From contig MPNA01000019.1 of the NCBI GenBank assembly GCA_002238785.1, positions 1 through 60,254 of the forward strand: a stretch of DNA of 60,254 nt. The letters are read 5' to 3'. The position numbers were made by a program, and so were the translations under genes. This document shows positions 8,807 to 17,937 of this stretch, in pieces. Under the pieces are notes generated by a model, which was not told the DNA's origin, did not search any database, and saw only the letters and a list, made by a program, of their open reading frames with translations. Positions within the stretch are counted from its first letter, which is position 1. Every line of letters starts with the position of its first letter. Source of the DNA: a bacterium OM1 bin76. Its GTDB lineage: Bacteria; Actinomycetota; Acidimicrobiia; Spongiisociales; ZC4RG35.

Positions 8807-9784
8807 TCATCGCAACCAACAGGCGGCCTGATGTTCAGGTTTCTTGACTTCGAGGGGCGGGGCCTCCTCAATGCAACGCTTCTGGACCAGCGGACACCTG
8901 GCGTGGAAACGGCAACCTGGGGGCGGCTGCATGGGGTCCGGCGGCTCGCCAGGGATAACTTTTGCCGCCCGGTCCCGCTCGATCCTGGGATCGGGGATGG
9001 GGACGGATGAGAGCAAGGCCTCCGTGTAGGGATGGATGGGGGTTCGGTAAACGTCCTCTCCGTTCGCCACTTCGACAAGCTTGCCTGCATACATGATTCC
9101 GATGCGGTGGGATATGTGACGCACCACGGCCAGGTCGTGGGCTATGAATATGTAGGTGAGATCGAGCCGCCGCTGCAGGTCCTGCAGCAGGTTGACGACC
9201 TGGGCCTGAATCGAAACGTCCAGCGCCGACACGGGCTCATCTGCGATGATCAGATCAGGGTTCAGAGCCAGCGCCCGCGCTATGACAATTCTCTGACGCT
9301 GCCCACCGCTGAATGCATGCGGGTACTTGTACAAGTCGTCTGGATTCATCCCCGTCAATTCGAGCAATTCGACCACTCGTTCGGTGGCCCGTCTGGCGCT
9401 TGGAAACCGTTGGTGCACCACCAATGGCTCTGCGACCAGATCTCGGACCTTCATGCGAGGATTGAGACTTCCGTAGGGGTTCTGAGGAATCAATTGCATG
9501 TTCTGACGTATCGATCGCCGTTCCTTCCCTTCCATGCCAGTGATGTCGCGCCCGGCGAACCTGACACGACCCGAGGCAATGGGCACCTTCCCCAAGATGG
9601 CCCGCCCTGTGGTTGTCTTGCCGGAGCCCGACTCTCCGACCAGCCCGAACGTCTCACCGCGTTTGATCGAGAAGCTAATGTCGTCAACCGCGGTGAGCCG
9701 CCTCCGACGCTGACCCCAAAAGCCCTCCCGACCCACGTTGAACGTGACCGTGAGTCCCTCGACTTCGAGCAGAGCACTAGGCAT
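8807..9784 (-). CDS. Oligopeptide/dipeptide ABC transporter ATPase (OppF/DppF type)
   Basis: A 325-residue ATP-binding subunit. Walker A GESGSGKTT is at residues 50-58, the ABC signature FSGGQRQR in the middle, and Walker B LIIADEPVSALD after it. The C-terminal extension PPDPMQPPPGCRFHARCPL with its cysteine cluster is characteristic of Opp/Dpp ATPases; some members bind an Fe-S cluster there. Its start overlaps the end of the OppD-type gene by 8 bp, which signals translational coupling. It is the fifth gene of the importer operon. It powers uptake of peptides or other amino-compounds bound by the lipoprotein encoded at 12733-14343. Confidence 0.96.
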   Translation of the reverse strand: MPSALLEVEGLTVTFNVGREGFWGQRRRRLTAVDDISFSIKRGETFGLVGESGSGKTTTGRAILGKVPIASGRVRFAGRDITGMEGKERRSIRQNMQLIPQNPYGSLNPRMKVRDLVAEPLVVHQRFPSARRATERVVELLELTGMNPDDLYKYPHAFSGGQRQRIVIARALALNPDLIIADEPVSALDVSIQAQVVNLLQDLQRRLDLTYIFIAHDLAVVRHISHRIGIMYAGKLVEVANGEDVYRTPIHPYTEALLSSVPIPDPRIERDRAAKVIPGEPPDPMQPPPGCRFHARCPLVQKRCIEEAPPLEVKKPEHQAACWLR

Positions 9785-10790
9785 GCCCGAGTCTCCCTTC
9801 AGATCCCGTCAGGTTGCCTTGATGACTGTCCAAGGGATGCCAGCAGGCACATGCCCGGCCTGCCGATGATGTTCCAAGCGTCGGAGACGACTCGCAACGG
9901 CCCGTTGCGTAGGGACATCGGGGGGCGAAGCTGCACCCGGCCACTACCTGCCGAAGATCGGGAGGCTGGCCTTCGATGGCGGTGAGACGTTCCGCCTTCA
10001 CATCAAGGCGAGGCGTCGAACCCAATAGTGCCGCGGTGTAGGGATGATGGGGGCGATAGAACAACTCATCGGCAGTCCCCGACTCGACGATCTCTCCCGC
10101 ATATAGGACATTGAGAAGGTCGCAAGCCCCGGCGACCACGCCAAGGTCGTGCGTGATCAGTAGGAGCGAAAGGCCCAAGTCTCTCCGAAGGGAGGAGATC
10201 AGATCCAGGATCTGCGCTTGGGTGGTCACATCAAGAGCCGTGGTCGGCTCGTCGGCGATCAGCATCTTGGGATCACACGACAGCGCTATGGCAATCACTA
10301 CCCGTTGTTGCATACCGCCGGAGAATTCGAAGGGATACTGACCCAAGCGGCGCCCCGGGTCGGGGATCCCAACCTTCTCCAACAAATCGCCTGCTCTTAC
10401 GACGGCTTCCTTCTTGCCCAAATCCAGATGCCTCACCATTACCTCGGTCATCTGCGTGCCGATCGTGAGGATCGGGCTCATTGACGCCATGGGATCCTGG
10501 GACACCACACTGATCTCCGGGCCCCGAACCTGGCGGGCGTATTTCTTGTTTCGCAGCGACCGGCCCCTCCACAGAACCTCGCCGCCAACGATCCGGCCCG
10601 GCAACTCGACCAGCCCGAGAGCCGCCCGAGCTATCGTGCTCTTGCCTGATCCCGACTCGCCAACGATCCCGGTTGACTCACCCTCATCTACCGTGAAGGA
10701 GACATCCCGCACGGCCTGCACCGTGCCGCCTCGAGCCGGATAGACCACCTCCAGATTGCGGACCTCGAGAAGGTGTTCCCGGCGGCTCAT
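9777..10790 (-). CDS. Oligopeptide/dipeptide ABC transporter ATPase (OppD/DppD type)
   Basis: A 337-residue ATPase with Walker A GESGSGKST at residues 44-52, signature FSGGMQQRV and Walker B MLIADEPTTALD. The OppD-type C-terminal region PPDLRQVVAGCSFAPRCPY carries the conserved cysteines. The start at 10790 overlaps the permease stop by 4 bp (10787-10790), and its own end overlaps the second ATPase by 8 bp. Together with that protein it forms the expected ATPase heterodimer of an Opp/Dpp-type importer on the cytoplasmic face. Confidence 0.96.
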   Translation of the reverse strand: MSRREHLLEVRNLEVVYPARGGTVQAVRDVSFTVDEGESTGIVGESGSGKSTIARAALGLVELPGRIVGGEVLWRGRSLRNKKYARQVRGPEISVVSQDPMASMSPILTIGTQMTEVMVRHLDLGKKEAVVRAGDLLEKVGIPDPGRRLGQYPFEFSGGMQQRVVIAIALSCDPKMLIADEPTTALDVTTQAQILDLISSLRRDLGLSLLLITHDLGVVAGACDLLNVLYAGEIVESGTADELFYRPHHPYTAALLGSTPRLDVKAERLTAIEGQPPDLRQVVAGCSFAPRCPYATGRCESSPTLGTSSAGRACACWHPLDSHQGNLTGSEGRLGHA

Positions 10791-11725
10791 TCCGACCAGC
10801 CCGTGGGGGCGTCAGCCGCCGCCGCGAACCGCTTGGCGCTTTCCTCCGGATCGGCGGCCACCCGCAGCCAACTGGCGAGAAGGTTGATCCCCAACACCGC
10901 CACCGCGATGGCAATCCCAGGAAAGATGATCAACCAAGGGGCGGAAAAGACGTATTGGCGACCGATAGCCACATCCAATCCCCACGAAGTCTGCGGCGGC
11001 TGGATTCCCAGCCCCAAGAAAGAGAGGGCGGCCTCGGAGAGAATCACATGGGCCGACTCGAGGACCGCCAGGGTCAGCAGCGGTGCGGTCAGGTTGGGAG
11101 CGATATGACGCATCATGATGCGAGTCGGTGATGCTCCCACCAGTTCCGCCGCTTCAACGTATTCAGCCTCCCGAGCCGACAGCACCAGCCCGCGCGTCAA
11201 CCGGGCGAACACCATCCAGATCCGCAGCGACAACACGATGGCAAGAGTCCAGAAACTGGGTCCCACCACCGCCAGAATCGTCAGGGCGAGAAGAAGCCCG
11301 GGGAAGGAAAACAGCGTGTCGACGATCCGCATGATGACGGTATCAGCCCTTCCGCCACTGTATCCGGACAGCAGACCCACCGCGGTCCCGAAGATGCCGG
11401 CCAGTGTCACCGACACCAAGGGGATGGTAAGAGATATCCTGGTGCCGTGAATGATCCGGGAAAACACGTCCCGACCCAGTTGGTCCGTGCCAAGAACGTG
11501 TTCAGAGGAGCCGCCCTCGGCGTAGAAGGGCGGAAGCAACCGTGCTCCCAGATCCTGCTTGTTGGGGTCGAGTGGAGCAATCGTGGAGGCGAAAAGGGCT
11601 GCTGCGACCAGCAACAACAAAACGAGAATTCCAAACAGGGCAGCGGGATCACGGAGAATCCGGATAGCCCAGCCTGCCGCTCGGCGGCTTCGGTCTCGGT
11701 TGCCGGTGGGACGGGCGGAACTCAT
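10787..11725 (-). CDS. Oligopeptide/dipeptide ABC transporter permease (OppC/DppC type)
   Basis: A 312-residue inner membrane permease of the BPD_transp_1 family. The OppC-type N-terminal domain is seen as one early membrane segment followed by LGTDQLGRDVFSRIIHGTRISL, the strongly conserved family block. The EAA-like coupling loop EYVEAAELVGASPTRIMMRHIAPN interacts with the ATPases. About six membrane segments are present. It overlaps the upstream permease by 4 bp and the downstream ATPase by 4 bp, so all are made from one transcript. Confidence 0.96.
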   Translation of the reverse strand: MSSARPTGNRDRSRRAAGWAIRILRDPAALFGILVLLLLVAAALFASTIAPLDPNKQDLGARLLPPFYAEGGSSEHVLGTDQLGRDVFSRIIHGTRISLTIPLVSVTLAGIFGTAVGLLSGYSGGRADTVIMRIVDTLFSFPGLLLALTILAVVGPSFWTLAIVLSLRIWMVFARLTRGLVLSAREAEYVEAAELVGASPTRIMMRHIAPNLTAPLLTLAVLESAHVILSEAALSFLGLGIQPPQTSWGLDVAIGRQYVFSAPWLIIFPGIAIAVAVLGINLLASWLRVAADPEESAKRFAAAADAPTGWSE

Positions 11726-12651
11726 CGTGCCCGATCCAACTTCACTCGCGGATCGAGCATCGCATAGGTGATGTCAACAATGATGTTGATTGTCACCACC
11801 ATGATCGCCACAACGAACACTACGGCCTGGACCAGAATGATGTCATGCCGCTCGATTGCCTGCATCGCGGTGAAACCGATTCCGGGCCAGGCGTAAACCG
11901 TTTCGACCACTACCGCTCCCCCGGCAAGAGCACCGATCAACTCCCAACCGGCGATGGTCAAGGTGGCGATACCAGCCCCTTTCAGGGCATGAACCAACAC
12001 GATACGGGTTCGGGACACGCCTCGCGCCACCGCATCCTTGACGTGCTGCGCGTTCATTTCATCGATCATTGAAGACCTGGTGACCAGGGCGATGCGGCCC
12101 ACGATCGGCAAGGCGAGCACCACCGCCGGAAGCACCAAAAACTCGATCCCACCCGAACCGGAGGTGGGGAACCACCCCAGACCGACGCTGAAGAACACGA
12201 TAAACATCAACCCGATCCAGAACTGCGGTAGGGAGACACCGAGCAGACCGAGAGTGACGGCGGCTCGATCCACCCACCCTCCGGGGCGCAACGAGGAAAC
12301 GACTCCGATCACCACACCCAGCAGTACTCCCAGGACGAAGCCGGCCACAACCAGAACGATGGTGGGGGGCAGTCGTTCCAAAACGATGTCGATCGCCGGG
12401 CGCCGCTGCCACAAAGAGTCTCCAAGGTCAAGCTGGACGGCATCCACGATGTAATGGCCCAGTTGCACCAGAATCGGTCTATCCAAACCGAGTTGCGCTT
12501 CGAGAATTGCGCGATTTTCCTCGGTCGCCTCCAGAGGCAGCATCACCGCCACCGGGTCTCCGATGAGGCGGGTCACCACAAACACGACCACCATCACCGA
12601 AATGACAACGAGCACCGCTTGGGACAGGCGCTTTAGCAAGTACCGGCCCAT
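11722..12651 (-). CDS. Oligopeptide/dipeptide ABC transporter permease (OppB/DppB type)
   Basis: A 309-residue permease beginning MGRYLLKRL, a typical DppB/OppB N-terminus. The GDSLW block after the first periplasmic loop, LLGVSLPQFWIGLMF, and the EAA loop AQHVKDAVARGVSRTRIVLVHAL are recognisable. The ATG at 12651 is preceded by AGGAG. A hairpin lies in the 81 bp between this gene and the binding-protein gene upstream. It pairs with the OppC-type protein as the membrane channel. Confidence 0.96.
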   Translation of the reverse strand: MGRYLLKRLSQAVLVVISVMVVVFVVTRLIGDPVAVMLPLEATEENRAILEAQLGLDRPILVQLGHYIVDAVQLDLGDSLWQRRPAIDIVLERLPPTIVLVVAGFVLGVLLGVVIGVVSSLRPGGWVDRAAVTLGLLGVSLPQFWIGLMFIVFFSVGLGWFPTSGSGGIEFLVLPAVVLALPIVGRIALVTRSSMIDEMNAQHVKDAVARGVSRTRIVLVHALKGAGIATLTIAGWELIGALAGGAVVVETVYAWPGIGFTAMQAIERHDIILVQAVVFVVAIMVVTINIIVDITYAMLDPRVKLDRAR

Positions 12652-12674
12652 TGTTACTCCTGTCTAGTTTGCAT

Positions 12675-12718
12675 CAACACCGGGCGCGCCACCCGTTCCG
12701 ATGATACGCCCGGTGTTG
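12675..12718 (-). promoter_or_regulatory. Perfect 12-bp inverted repeat between binding-protein and permease genes
   Basis: caacaccgggcg at 12675-12686 is perfectly complementary to cgcccggtgttg at 12707-12718, with a 20-nt loop. It starts 14 bp after the stop of the substrate-binding protein gene and lies before the OppB-type gene of the same operon. There is no U-tract, so it is unlikely to be a full terminator. Such hairpins after solute-binding-protein genes commonly stabilise or attenuate mRNA so that the binding protein is made in excess over the membrane parts. That role is inferred from position. Confidence 0.65.
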
Positions 12719-12732
12719 AAGGGGTCGAGGTC

Positions 12733-14343
12733 CTAGGAAGACACTCCTATGTCAACCAGATGGATCAAACCGTCGGCGCGTGCGGACCACTCGATCCGGT
12801 CTGTCCCGGCGAAGACGTTGGGAATGCTGATGAGCCAGACATACCACGCTTCGTCGTGTCCCTGCTGACCGACTGCTTGGTACAGCCGCAGCCTCTCGGC
12901 CTGGTCGATTTCAGTTCTACCGGCGTCAATCCAGTCATCCGCTTCTGACGGATCCATGGAACCGCAGCAACCCTGAGAGTGGTAGTAGGCAGACAGCGTC
13001 CGATCACCGTCGAACAGGATGTTGTCATGCGGCACGAAAATGGCGTCGGGACGATTCTCGCGATCGATGAGGCGGTCGATGTACTCCGAGAACTCGGGTA
13101 TGAATATCTCGGCATTCACGCCAACCTCGGCCCAGTATGCGGCGACCGCTTCGGTGGTCTCGCGGTCAAGCAGCGAATTGCCCACCAGGGAGACAAGCTG
13201 GATCTCCAGCCCCGTGGCGCCGGCTTCTTCAAGCAAGGCACGGGCACGGTCGGGATCGTATGGATAAGGATCGAGGTCGGTATTGAATCCGAACCAGTTG
13301 GGATTCAGCATCTGACCCTGCAGGATTTCACCGGTCCCCGAGAACAGTCCCTCGGCGATTGCTTCCTTGTCCACCGCATAGTTGAGGGCTTGGCGTACTC
13401 GCACGTCCTCAACGGGACTCCCGGCGCGAGCGTTCAGAGAAACAATGAACTGCTTGAGCCCGGTGGGTGTCGTCCACGATTGATCCACCCGGGCATTGTC
13501 CTCGGGCAGCAGGTCGGCCATGAGATCGATCTCGTCGTTCAGGACTCCGGCCAGACGCGTCCCGTACTCCTCGATAAAGGTGAACCGCGCGTTGGTTACC
13601 GCCGCAGCGCCACCGCGGTAGTTGGGATCCGCCTCCAGTTCCACGGCAATGCCGCGGTCCCAGGAAACGAACCTGTAGGGGCCTGAACCCACTGGATTTT
13701 CGCCAAAGTCAGCGTTTTGAGACGCTTCGGGCGGCACCAGGTACAGCAGAGTCATCCTGGTCGGGATCAAAGGATCGGGTCCGCTGGTGAGAATGTTCAC
13801 CGTGTAGTCGTCCACCTTCTCGGCGCCCACCACTGTCCCAAGGTTGTCCTTGAGCGGCGTCTGATAGTCAGGATCGATTATCCGGAGGACGCTGTGCACC
13901 ACCGCATCGGCATTGAGAGGCTCGCCGTTGTGGAAGCTGATTCCTTCCTGCACAGTGAACTGCCAGGTCGTGTCGTCCACTGGAGTGCCCAGATCGGTGG
14001 CCACACCTGGGACCAAATCACCGCCGGCATTGCGGGTCACCAACTTGTCGAAGACGTTGTCGTTGATGGTGAACATGGCGAATTGGTCGACAGCCTGAGG
14101 ATCAAGTGATCCGGGCTCGGTACCCAATCCAACCACAATCGAGACTCCGGCCGGTTCCGGGGCAGCAGTTGTGGTTGGCGCCGCAGTTGTGGTTGGCGCC
14201 GCAGTTGTGGTTGGGGCTTGAGTGGTCGCCGGCGCCTCCGTGGTCGGGGTGGCGTCGTCATCACCCCCACATGCGGCCAACACCAGGGCCAGCACTGCCA
14301 CCAGCCCCAGCCACCTTCGGCTCTGTGGTTTGAATCTGTTCAT
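12733..14343 (-). CDS. Oligopeptide-type ABC transporter substrate-binding lipoprotein
   Basis: A 536-residue SBP_bac_5 (cluster C) binding protein. Residues 1-25 form a lipoprotein signal with lipobox LAAC and Cys25 as lipid anchor. A Thr/Ala/Pro-rich linker with three TTTAAP units follows. The mature domain shows GTEPGSLDPQAVDQ and NDNVFDKLV, then the WTFTV-like WQFTVQEGISFHNGEPLNADAVV block diagnostic of the family. ATG 14343 is chosen because it begins the signal peptide and has AAAGGAG upstream. It is first in the operon. The ligand is not predictable; adjacency to amino-compound catabolic genes suggests peptides, amino acids or related compounds. Confidence 0.95.
   Translation of the reverse strand: MNRFKPQSRRWLGLVAVLALVLAACGGDDDATPTTEAPATTQAPTTTAAPTTTAAPTTTAAPEPAGVSIVVGLGTEPGSLDPQAVDQFAMFTINDNVFDKLVTRNAGGDLVPGVATDLGTPVDDTTWQFTVQEGISFHNGEPLNADAVVHSVLRIIDPDYQTPLKDNLGTVVGAEKVDDYTVNILTSGPDPLIPTRMTLLYLVPPEASQNADFGENPVGSGPYRFVSWDRGIAVELEADPNYRGGAAAVTNARFTFIEEYGTRLAGVLNDEIDLMADLLPEDNARVDQSWTTPTGLKQFIVSLNARAGSPVEDVRVRQALNYAVDKEAIAEGLFSGTGEILQGQMLNPNWFGFNTDLDPYPYDPDRARALLEEAGATGLEIQLVSLVGNSLLDRETTEAVAAYWAEVGVNAEIFIPEFSEYIDRLIDRENRPDAIFVPHDNILFDGDRTLSAYYHSQGCCGSMDPSEADDWIDAGRTEIDQAERLRLYQAVGQQGHDEAWYVWLISIPNVFAGTDRIEWSARADGLIHLVDIGVSS
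14165..14216 (-). repeat. Three 18-bp repeats encoding the TTTAAP linker
   Basis: The unit gcagttgtggttggcgcc (plus-strand sense) occurs at 14165-14182 and 14183-14200, with a diverged third copy at 14201-14216. It encodes the repetitive Thr-Thr-Ala-Ala-Pro spacer between the lipid anchor and the binding domain. The near-perfect identity suggests recent slippage expansion, so linker length may vary between strains. Confidence 0.85.
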
Positions 14344-14872
14344 GATTCTGCTCCTTTGTTCTGTTATCCGAGTACGCCCTGTTGTTCGAATACGCCAAGG
14401 TGACCTTCGGATCATCGTTGCGACCCGTGGCTCCTCGATTGGAGAACGCATAGACCGCCCTGGCACTTACCAAAGTTCTAGCTTCGTAGGTCATGCTAAT
14501 CGCCACTTATCGCAATTGCCAGTGCTGGCGGAAAAAAATAGGAAACTCGGTGGCCATTTTGGTGATGGTCGACCAGTCCCAGAGCAGCGCCCGTGGTGAG
14601 GCAGGTCCGCCGGGAGGAGGGGTTGCTCCCAATGCTCCTGGATCAGCGGACGGGAAGCCTCCGGGTGTCCCTCTCCAAGATCGTTAACAGTGACGAACGG
14701 CCAGTGCAGTCAACGAATGCACTTGCGGGCACCCCCGTGTTGGGCGCCAAGTATCGTTGCACCGGGTAAGGCCCGGATGGCAGACGGGCCATCCGACCAA
14801 TGATCCACCGACCAGAAGAGACCCTCACAGTGTTGCAGACAGCAGTAACCGAGAACCCCTTGGAGCACTGAG
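14344..14872. other. Divergent intergenic region with tandem 18-bp repeats
   Basis: This 529-bp region separates the importer operon from the FAD-oxidoreductase gene and must hold both promoters. Close to the importer start, two abutting 18-mers, 14361-14378 (ctgttatccgagtacgcc) and 14379-14396 (ctgttgttcgaatacgcc), agree at 15 of 18 positions. They sit 18-53 bp upstream of the start codon, a position suited to an operator or a leader element. The rest shows no credible reading frame. Clear -35/-10 boxes could not be assigned. Confidence 0.5.
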
Positions 14873-16225
14873 ATGGCGCGGCAGGCTGGAGCGGTCGTGG
14901 CCGGCGCCGGAATCGCCGGTGTCGCCACTTGCTACGAGTTGGCGGTGATGCGGGGAGTGGAAGACGTGATAGTGGTTGACCCCCGCCCACCGCTTTCGCT
15001 CACCTCTGACAAGTCATCAGAGTGCTATCGCAATTTCTTCCCCAACAAGTCGATGGTCGACTTGACCAACCGCTCCATTGACATCCTGGAAGGCATGAAG
15101 GACCAATCCAACGACTTTTTCAACATGTCACGGAAGGGGTACCTGTTCGTCACGGGTGACTCCCAGCAATTGGCCTCTCTGGAAAAGGCTGCCCAAGCAA
15201 GTTCGGAGTTTGGTGCAGGGCCGGTTCGAGTCAATGGGGAGGCCGCAGCCCTCGGCGAGAAGACCGGCTTCGATGTCTACCAGACTCCCGAAGCACTCCT
15301 GGGCCGGTTTCCCTATCTGAGTGACGAAGTGCTCGGCGGTTTGTTCGTCCGGCGGGGTGGTTGGTTCAGCGCCCAGCAACTCGGGGCCTGGATGCTGGAA
15401 ACAGCGAGGAGGCATGGAGCGGAACTGATCGTCGATGAGGTGGTAGACATCGAGATCGTCGGCGGGGCCGTCTCCAGCGCCTTGTTGAGGTCGGGAGAGC
15501 GTATCTCGACGCCGGCTGTGGTCAACGCCGCCGGGCCGATGTCCCACCAACTGGCGAACCTGGTGGGAGTCGATTTGCCCATTCAAGCATCGCTTCACCA
15601 CAAAGTGACATTCAGAGACCATCTTGGAGCGTTTCCCCGTGAGGCGCCCATGCTCTTGTGGACCGATCCCGTAAGGATCGACTGGAGCGATGAAGAGCGA
15701 TCCGCCCTGGCTGCGGAGGGGTTGGATGAGTTGTTGGGTGAGATAGCGACCCCGGTCTTCGGTCGGCCCGAGGGCGGCGTCGCTTCACCGTTCTTCGAAG
15801 CTCTCTGTAACTATCGGCCCGTTGTCCAAGATGAGCCAACCTGGCCGGTACCCGAACCAGACTTCATGTTCCCCGAGGCGGTCATGCGCGGCATGTCTTC
15901 CATGGTGCCTTCCCTGACCCGCTACCGCGAGCATCTGCCCCATTCAGCCGTCGATGGCGGCTATGTAATGAAAACCGCGGAGAACCTTCCACTGATCGGA
16001 CCGGCAGGCCCTGACGGTTTCTATCTCGTCACTGCGATTTCGGGGTACGGGGTGATGATCTGCACAGGCGCTGCCGAACTCGTCGGTTGCCACCTGGCCG
16101 GGAGAGAACTCCCCAACTATGCGGAGTCGTTTCTTCTCAGCCGCTACGACAATCCCGATTACCTGTCGGCACAAGACCTGGTGGACACCGGCGAATTGGC
16201 CAAGAAGGGAGCCAGAACCTCATAG
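14873..16225 (+). CDS. FAD-dependent oxidoreductase (DAO family)
   Basis: A 450-residue flavoprotein of the D-amino-acid oxidase/sarcosine-dehydrogenase superfamily. The dinucleotide fold GAGIAGVATCYELA is at residues 11-24. The segment TSDKSSECYRNFFPN belongs to the family branch with an SDKS-x-YRN signature. The C-terminal ISGYGVMICTGAAELVG supplies the usual second FAD contact. ATG 14873 has GGAG seven bases upstream. It heads a plus-strand group with an amidohydrolase and two threonine aldolases and is divergent from the amino-compound importer. The likely reaction is oxidation of a C-N bond of an amino acid or N-methylated amine; the substrate is not known. Confidence 0.9.
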   Translation: MARQAGAVVAGAGIAGVATCYELAVMRGVEDVIVVDPRPPLSLTSDKSSECYRNFFPNKSMVDLTNRSIDILEGMKDQSNDFFNMSRKGYLFVTGDSQQLASLEKAAQASSEFGAGPVRVNGEAAALGEKTGFDVYQTPEALLGRFPYLSDEVLGGLFVRRGGWFSAQQLGAWMLETARRHGAELIVDEVVDIEIVGGAVSSALLRSGERISTPAVVNAAGPMSHQLANLVGVDLPIQASLHHKVTFRDHLGAFPREAPMLLWTDPVRIDWSDEERSALAAEGLDELLGEIATPVFGRPEGGVASPFFEALCNYRPVVQDEPTWPVPEPDFMFPEAVMRGMSSMVPSLTRYREHLPHSAVDGGYVMKTAENLPLIGPAGPDGFYLVTAISGYGVMICTGAAELVGCHLAGRELPNYAESFLLSRYDNPDYLSAQDLVDTGELAKKGARTS

Positions 16226-16325
16226 AGCGAAGGATGGGCGTCACATCGGCGGCGGGGCAGTGTCCGTCCACGGCTCACGCATGGGCCTCATTGGGGTGGC
16301 CGGCCCCTGGTAATAGGAACCCAAC

Positions 16326-17684
16326 GTGACTGCCCCCAGTATCAAGATAGACAAAGCCCAATACGTCATCACGGTTGATGACCGCAGGAGGATCATCCGG
16401 AACGGCTCGGTGGTGATCCGGGACGGACAGGTCACCCACGTTGGCAAAGCTGACGATCTCCACCATGTCCGAGCAGACCGGGTGATCGACGCCACCGGCA
16501 TGGTGGTGACACCGGGCTTCGTCAATGGTCATATGCACATCAGTTACGCCCACTCGGTCCGTGGCGTGTTTCCCGACGACGTTCCCGACAGATTGAAACA
16601 CGTCTTTGCCATGCAAGCGGTCATGACCGAGGAGGAGGAATACCTGACCACGCTGCTCGGTTTGACTGAATTGCTACGGATGGGAACCACCACCTTCGTC
16701 GATCCGGGCACGACCAAGTATCCCCAGGCGTGCCTGGCAGCATACGAGAAGGCCGGGTGCCGCGTAGTAATCGGCGAGCAGGTCCAGGATCTGCAGAACC
16801 CGCTGAATCTTCCGGTACATGACACCACCGGGGCCCTGGAGCGAATGGAGGCTTCCATAGCGGAACTGCACGGTCGCCTCCGGGGACGAGTGCGGGCTTG
16901 GACCATGCCATTCTCGCTTGACTTCTGCACCCCGCAGCTTCTGATCGGCGCCAAGGAGATCGCCGACCGTTACGGCACCGCTATGACGCTGCATCATTCG
17001 GGTGGCGCCGGGGCCCACGGAGCAACGCCAACAGAACGATTGGCGGAGTTGGGGATTCTCGGCCCCAATGTGGTGCTCTCCCACTGCATGAACCTGACCG
17101 AACTCGAGATTGAACTCATAGCCGCATCCGGCGCGTCCGTGGTGATTTGCCCCAGCACAGTGATGAAGGGCGGGGGCAACACCGGTAGGGGCGGACGGCT
17201 TCCCGAGTTATTGAGCGCAGGTGTGGCGGTGTCCCTGGGAACGGACTCCGTGAACAGTTCCAACTTCTCGGACATGGTGCGTTGCATGAACATAGCCGCA
17301 ACCGTCTACAAAGATGCTCGGGGCGACCGCAGCCTCATACCGGCGGAGACGGCACTCGAATTGGCGACCCGAACCGGTGCCGCCGCGCTGCAGGCCGGCA
17401 ACTCTCTGGGCGTCATCGAGGTAGGTAGGAGGGGCGATCTGGTCCTGTTCGACACCCGCCGCCCCGAGTGGCGTTCTCTGGTGGACCCGGTCCGGAATCT
17501 CGTCTACTCCAGCACCGGTGAATCGGTGGACACGGTGATTGTCGAAGGCAGGGTGGTGGTAGAGGCCGGCACCCCGCGGTTTGTGGATGACCTGTGGGGT
17601 CTGATCCAACGGGTCGAGAAGATCGGAAAACGAGTACGAGAGGTTACCGGCGTGGGTTTCCCATCACGCTGGCCGATTGTCTAG
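16326..17684 (+). CDS. Amidohydrolase-superfamily metal-dependent deaminase/hydrolase
   Basis: A 452-residue member of the TRZ/ATZ and cytosine-deaminase-like group. The metal-binding HxH is H69/H71 in GFVNGHMHIS. Further ligand regions are TLHHSGG, LSHCMNLTE and the Asp in LGTDSVNSS. The C-terminal composite beta domain with GRRGDLVLFDTRRPEWR is typical. The start is GTG 16326 with a TAGGAA element upstream. It follows the FAD enzyme by 100 bp and precedes two threonine aldolases. Members remove ammonia or other groups from N-heterocycles and related compounds; in this context it probably processes a nitrogenous nutrient (inference). Confidence 0.92.
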   Translation: MTAPSIKIDKAQYVITVDDRRRIIRNGSVVIRDGQVTHVGKADDLHHVRADRVIDATGMVVTPGFVNGHMHISYAHSVRGVFPDDVPDRLKHVFAMQAVMTEEEEYLTTLLGLTELLRMGTTTFVDPGTTKYPQACLAAYEKAGCRVVIGEQVQDLQNPLNLPVHDTTGALERMEASIAELHGRLRGRVRAWTMPFSLDFCTPQLLIGAKEIADRYGTAMTLHHSGGAGAHGATPTERLAELGILGPNVVLSHCMNLTELEIELIAASGASVVICPSTVMKGGGNTGRGGRLPELLSAGVAVSLGTDSVNSSNFSDMVRCMNIAATVYKDARGDRSLIPAETALELATRTGAAALQAGNSLGVIEVGRRGDLVLFDTRRPEWRSLVDPVRNLVYSSTGESVDTVIVEGRVVVEAGTPRFVDDLWGLIQRVEKIGKRVREVTGVGFPSRWPIV

Positions 17685-17937
17685 GCACCCTGAGTGCCTG
17701 ACACGACGAGACCATCTCCCCTTCCAATCGCGCCATTCAAACGCCCCGACAAACCGGTTACCAGCCTGTTGATGCGCCAAGCCATCTCAGTGGTGGCGAG
17801 CCGTGGGCGGCTTTCGAGGGCCAGAGGGTCTTTTTGAATAAAGCGACCCGGCGGAGACCATGGACTGGCGAACGCCCCTAGGATGGCACATTGCTAAGCA
17901 CTACGTAACGACCCCCATCAGAGAAGGACGAGTCACA

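Noticed and set aside
8764-9090. N-terminal extension of the third MFS gene
   Set aside because: It has no membrane segment and lies inside the overlapping ABC ATPase gene in another frame.
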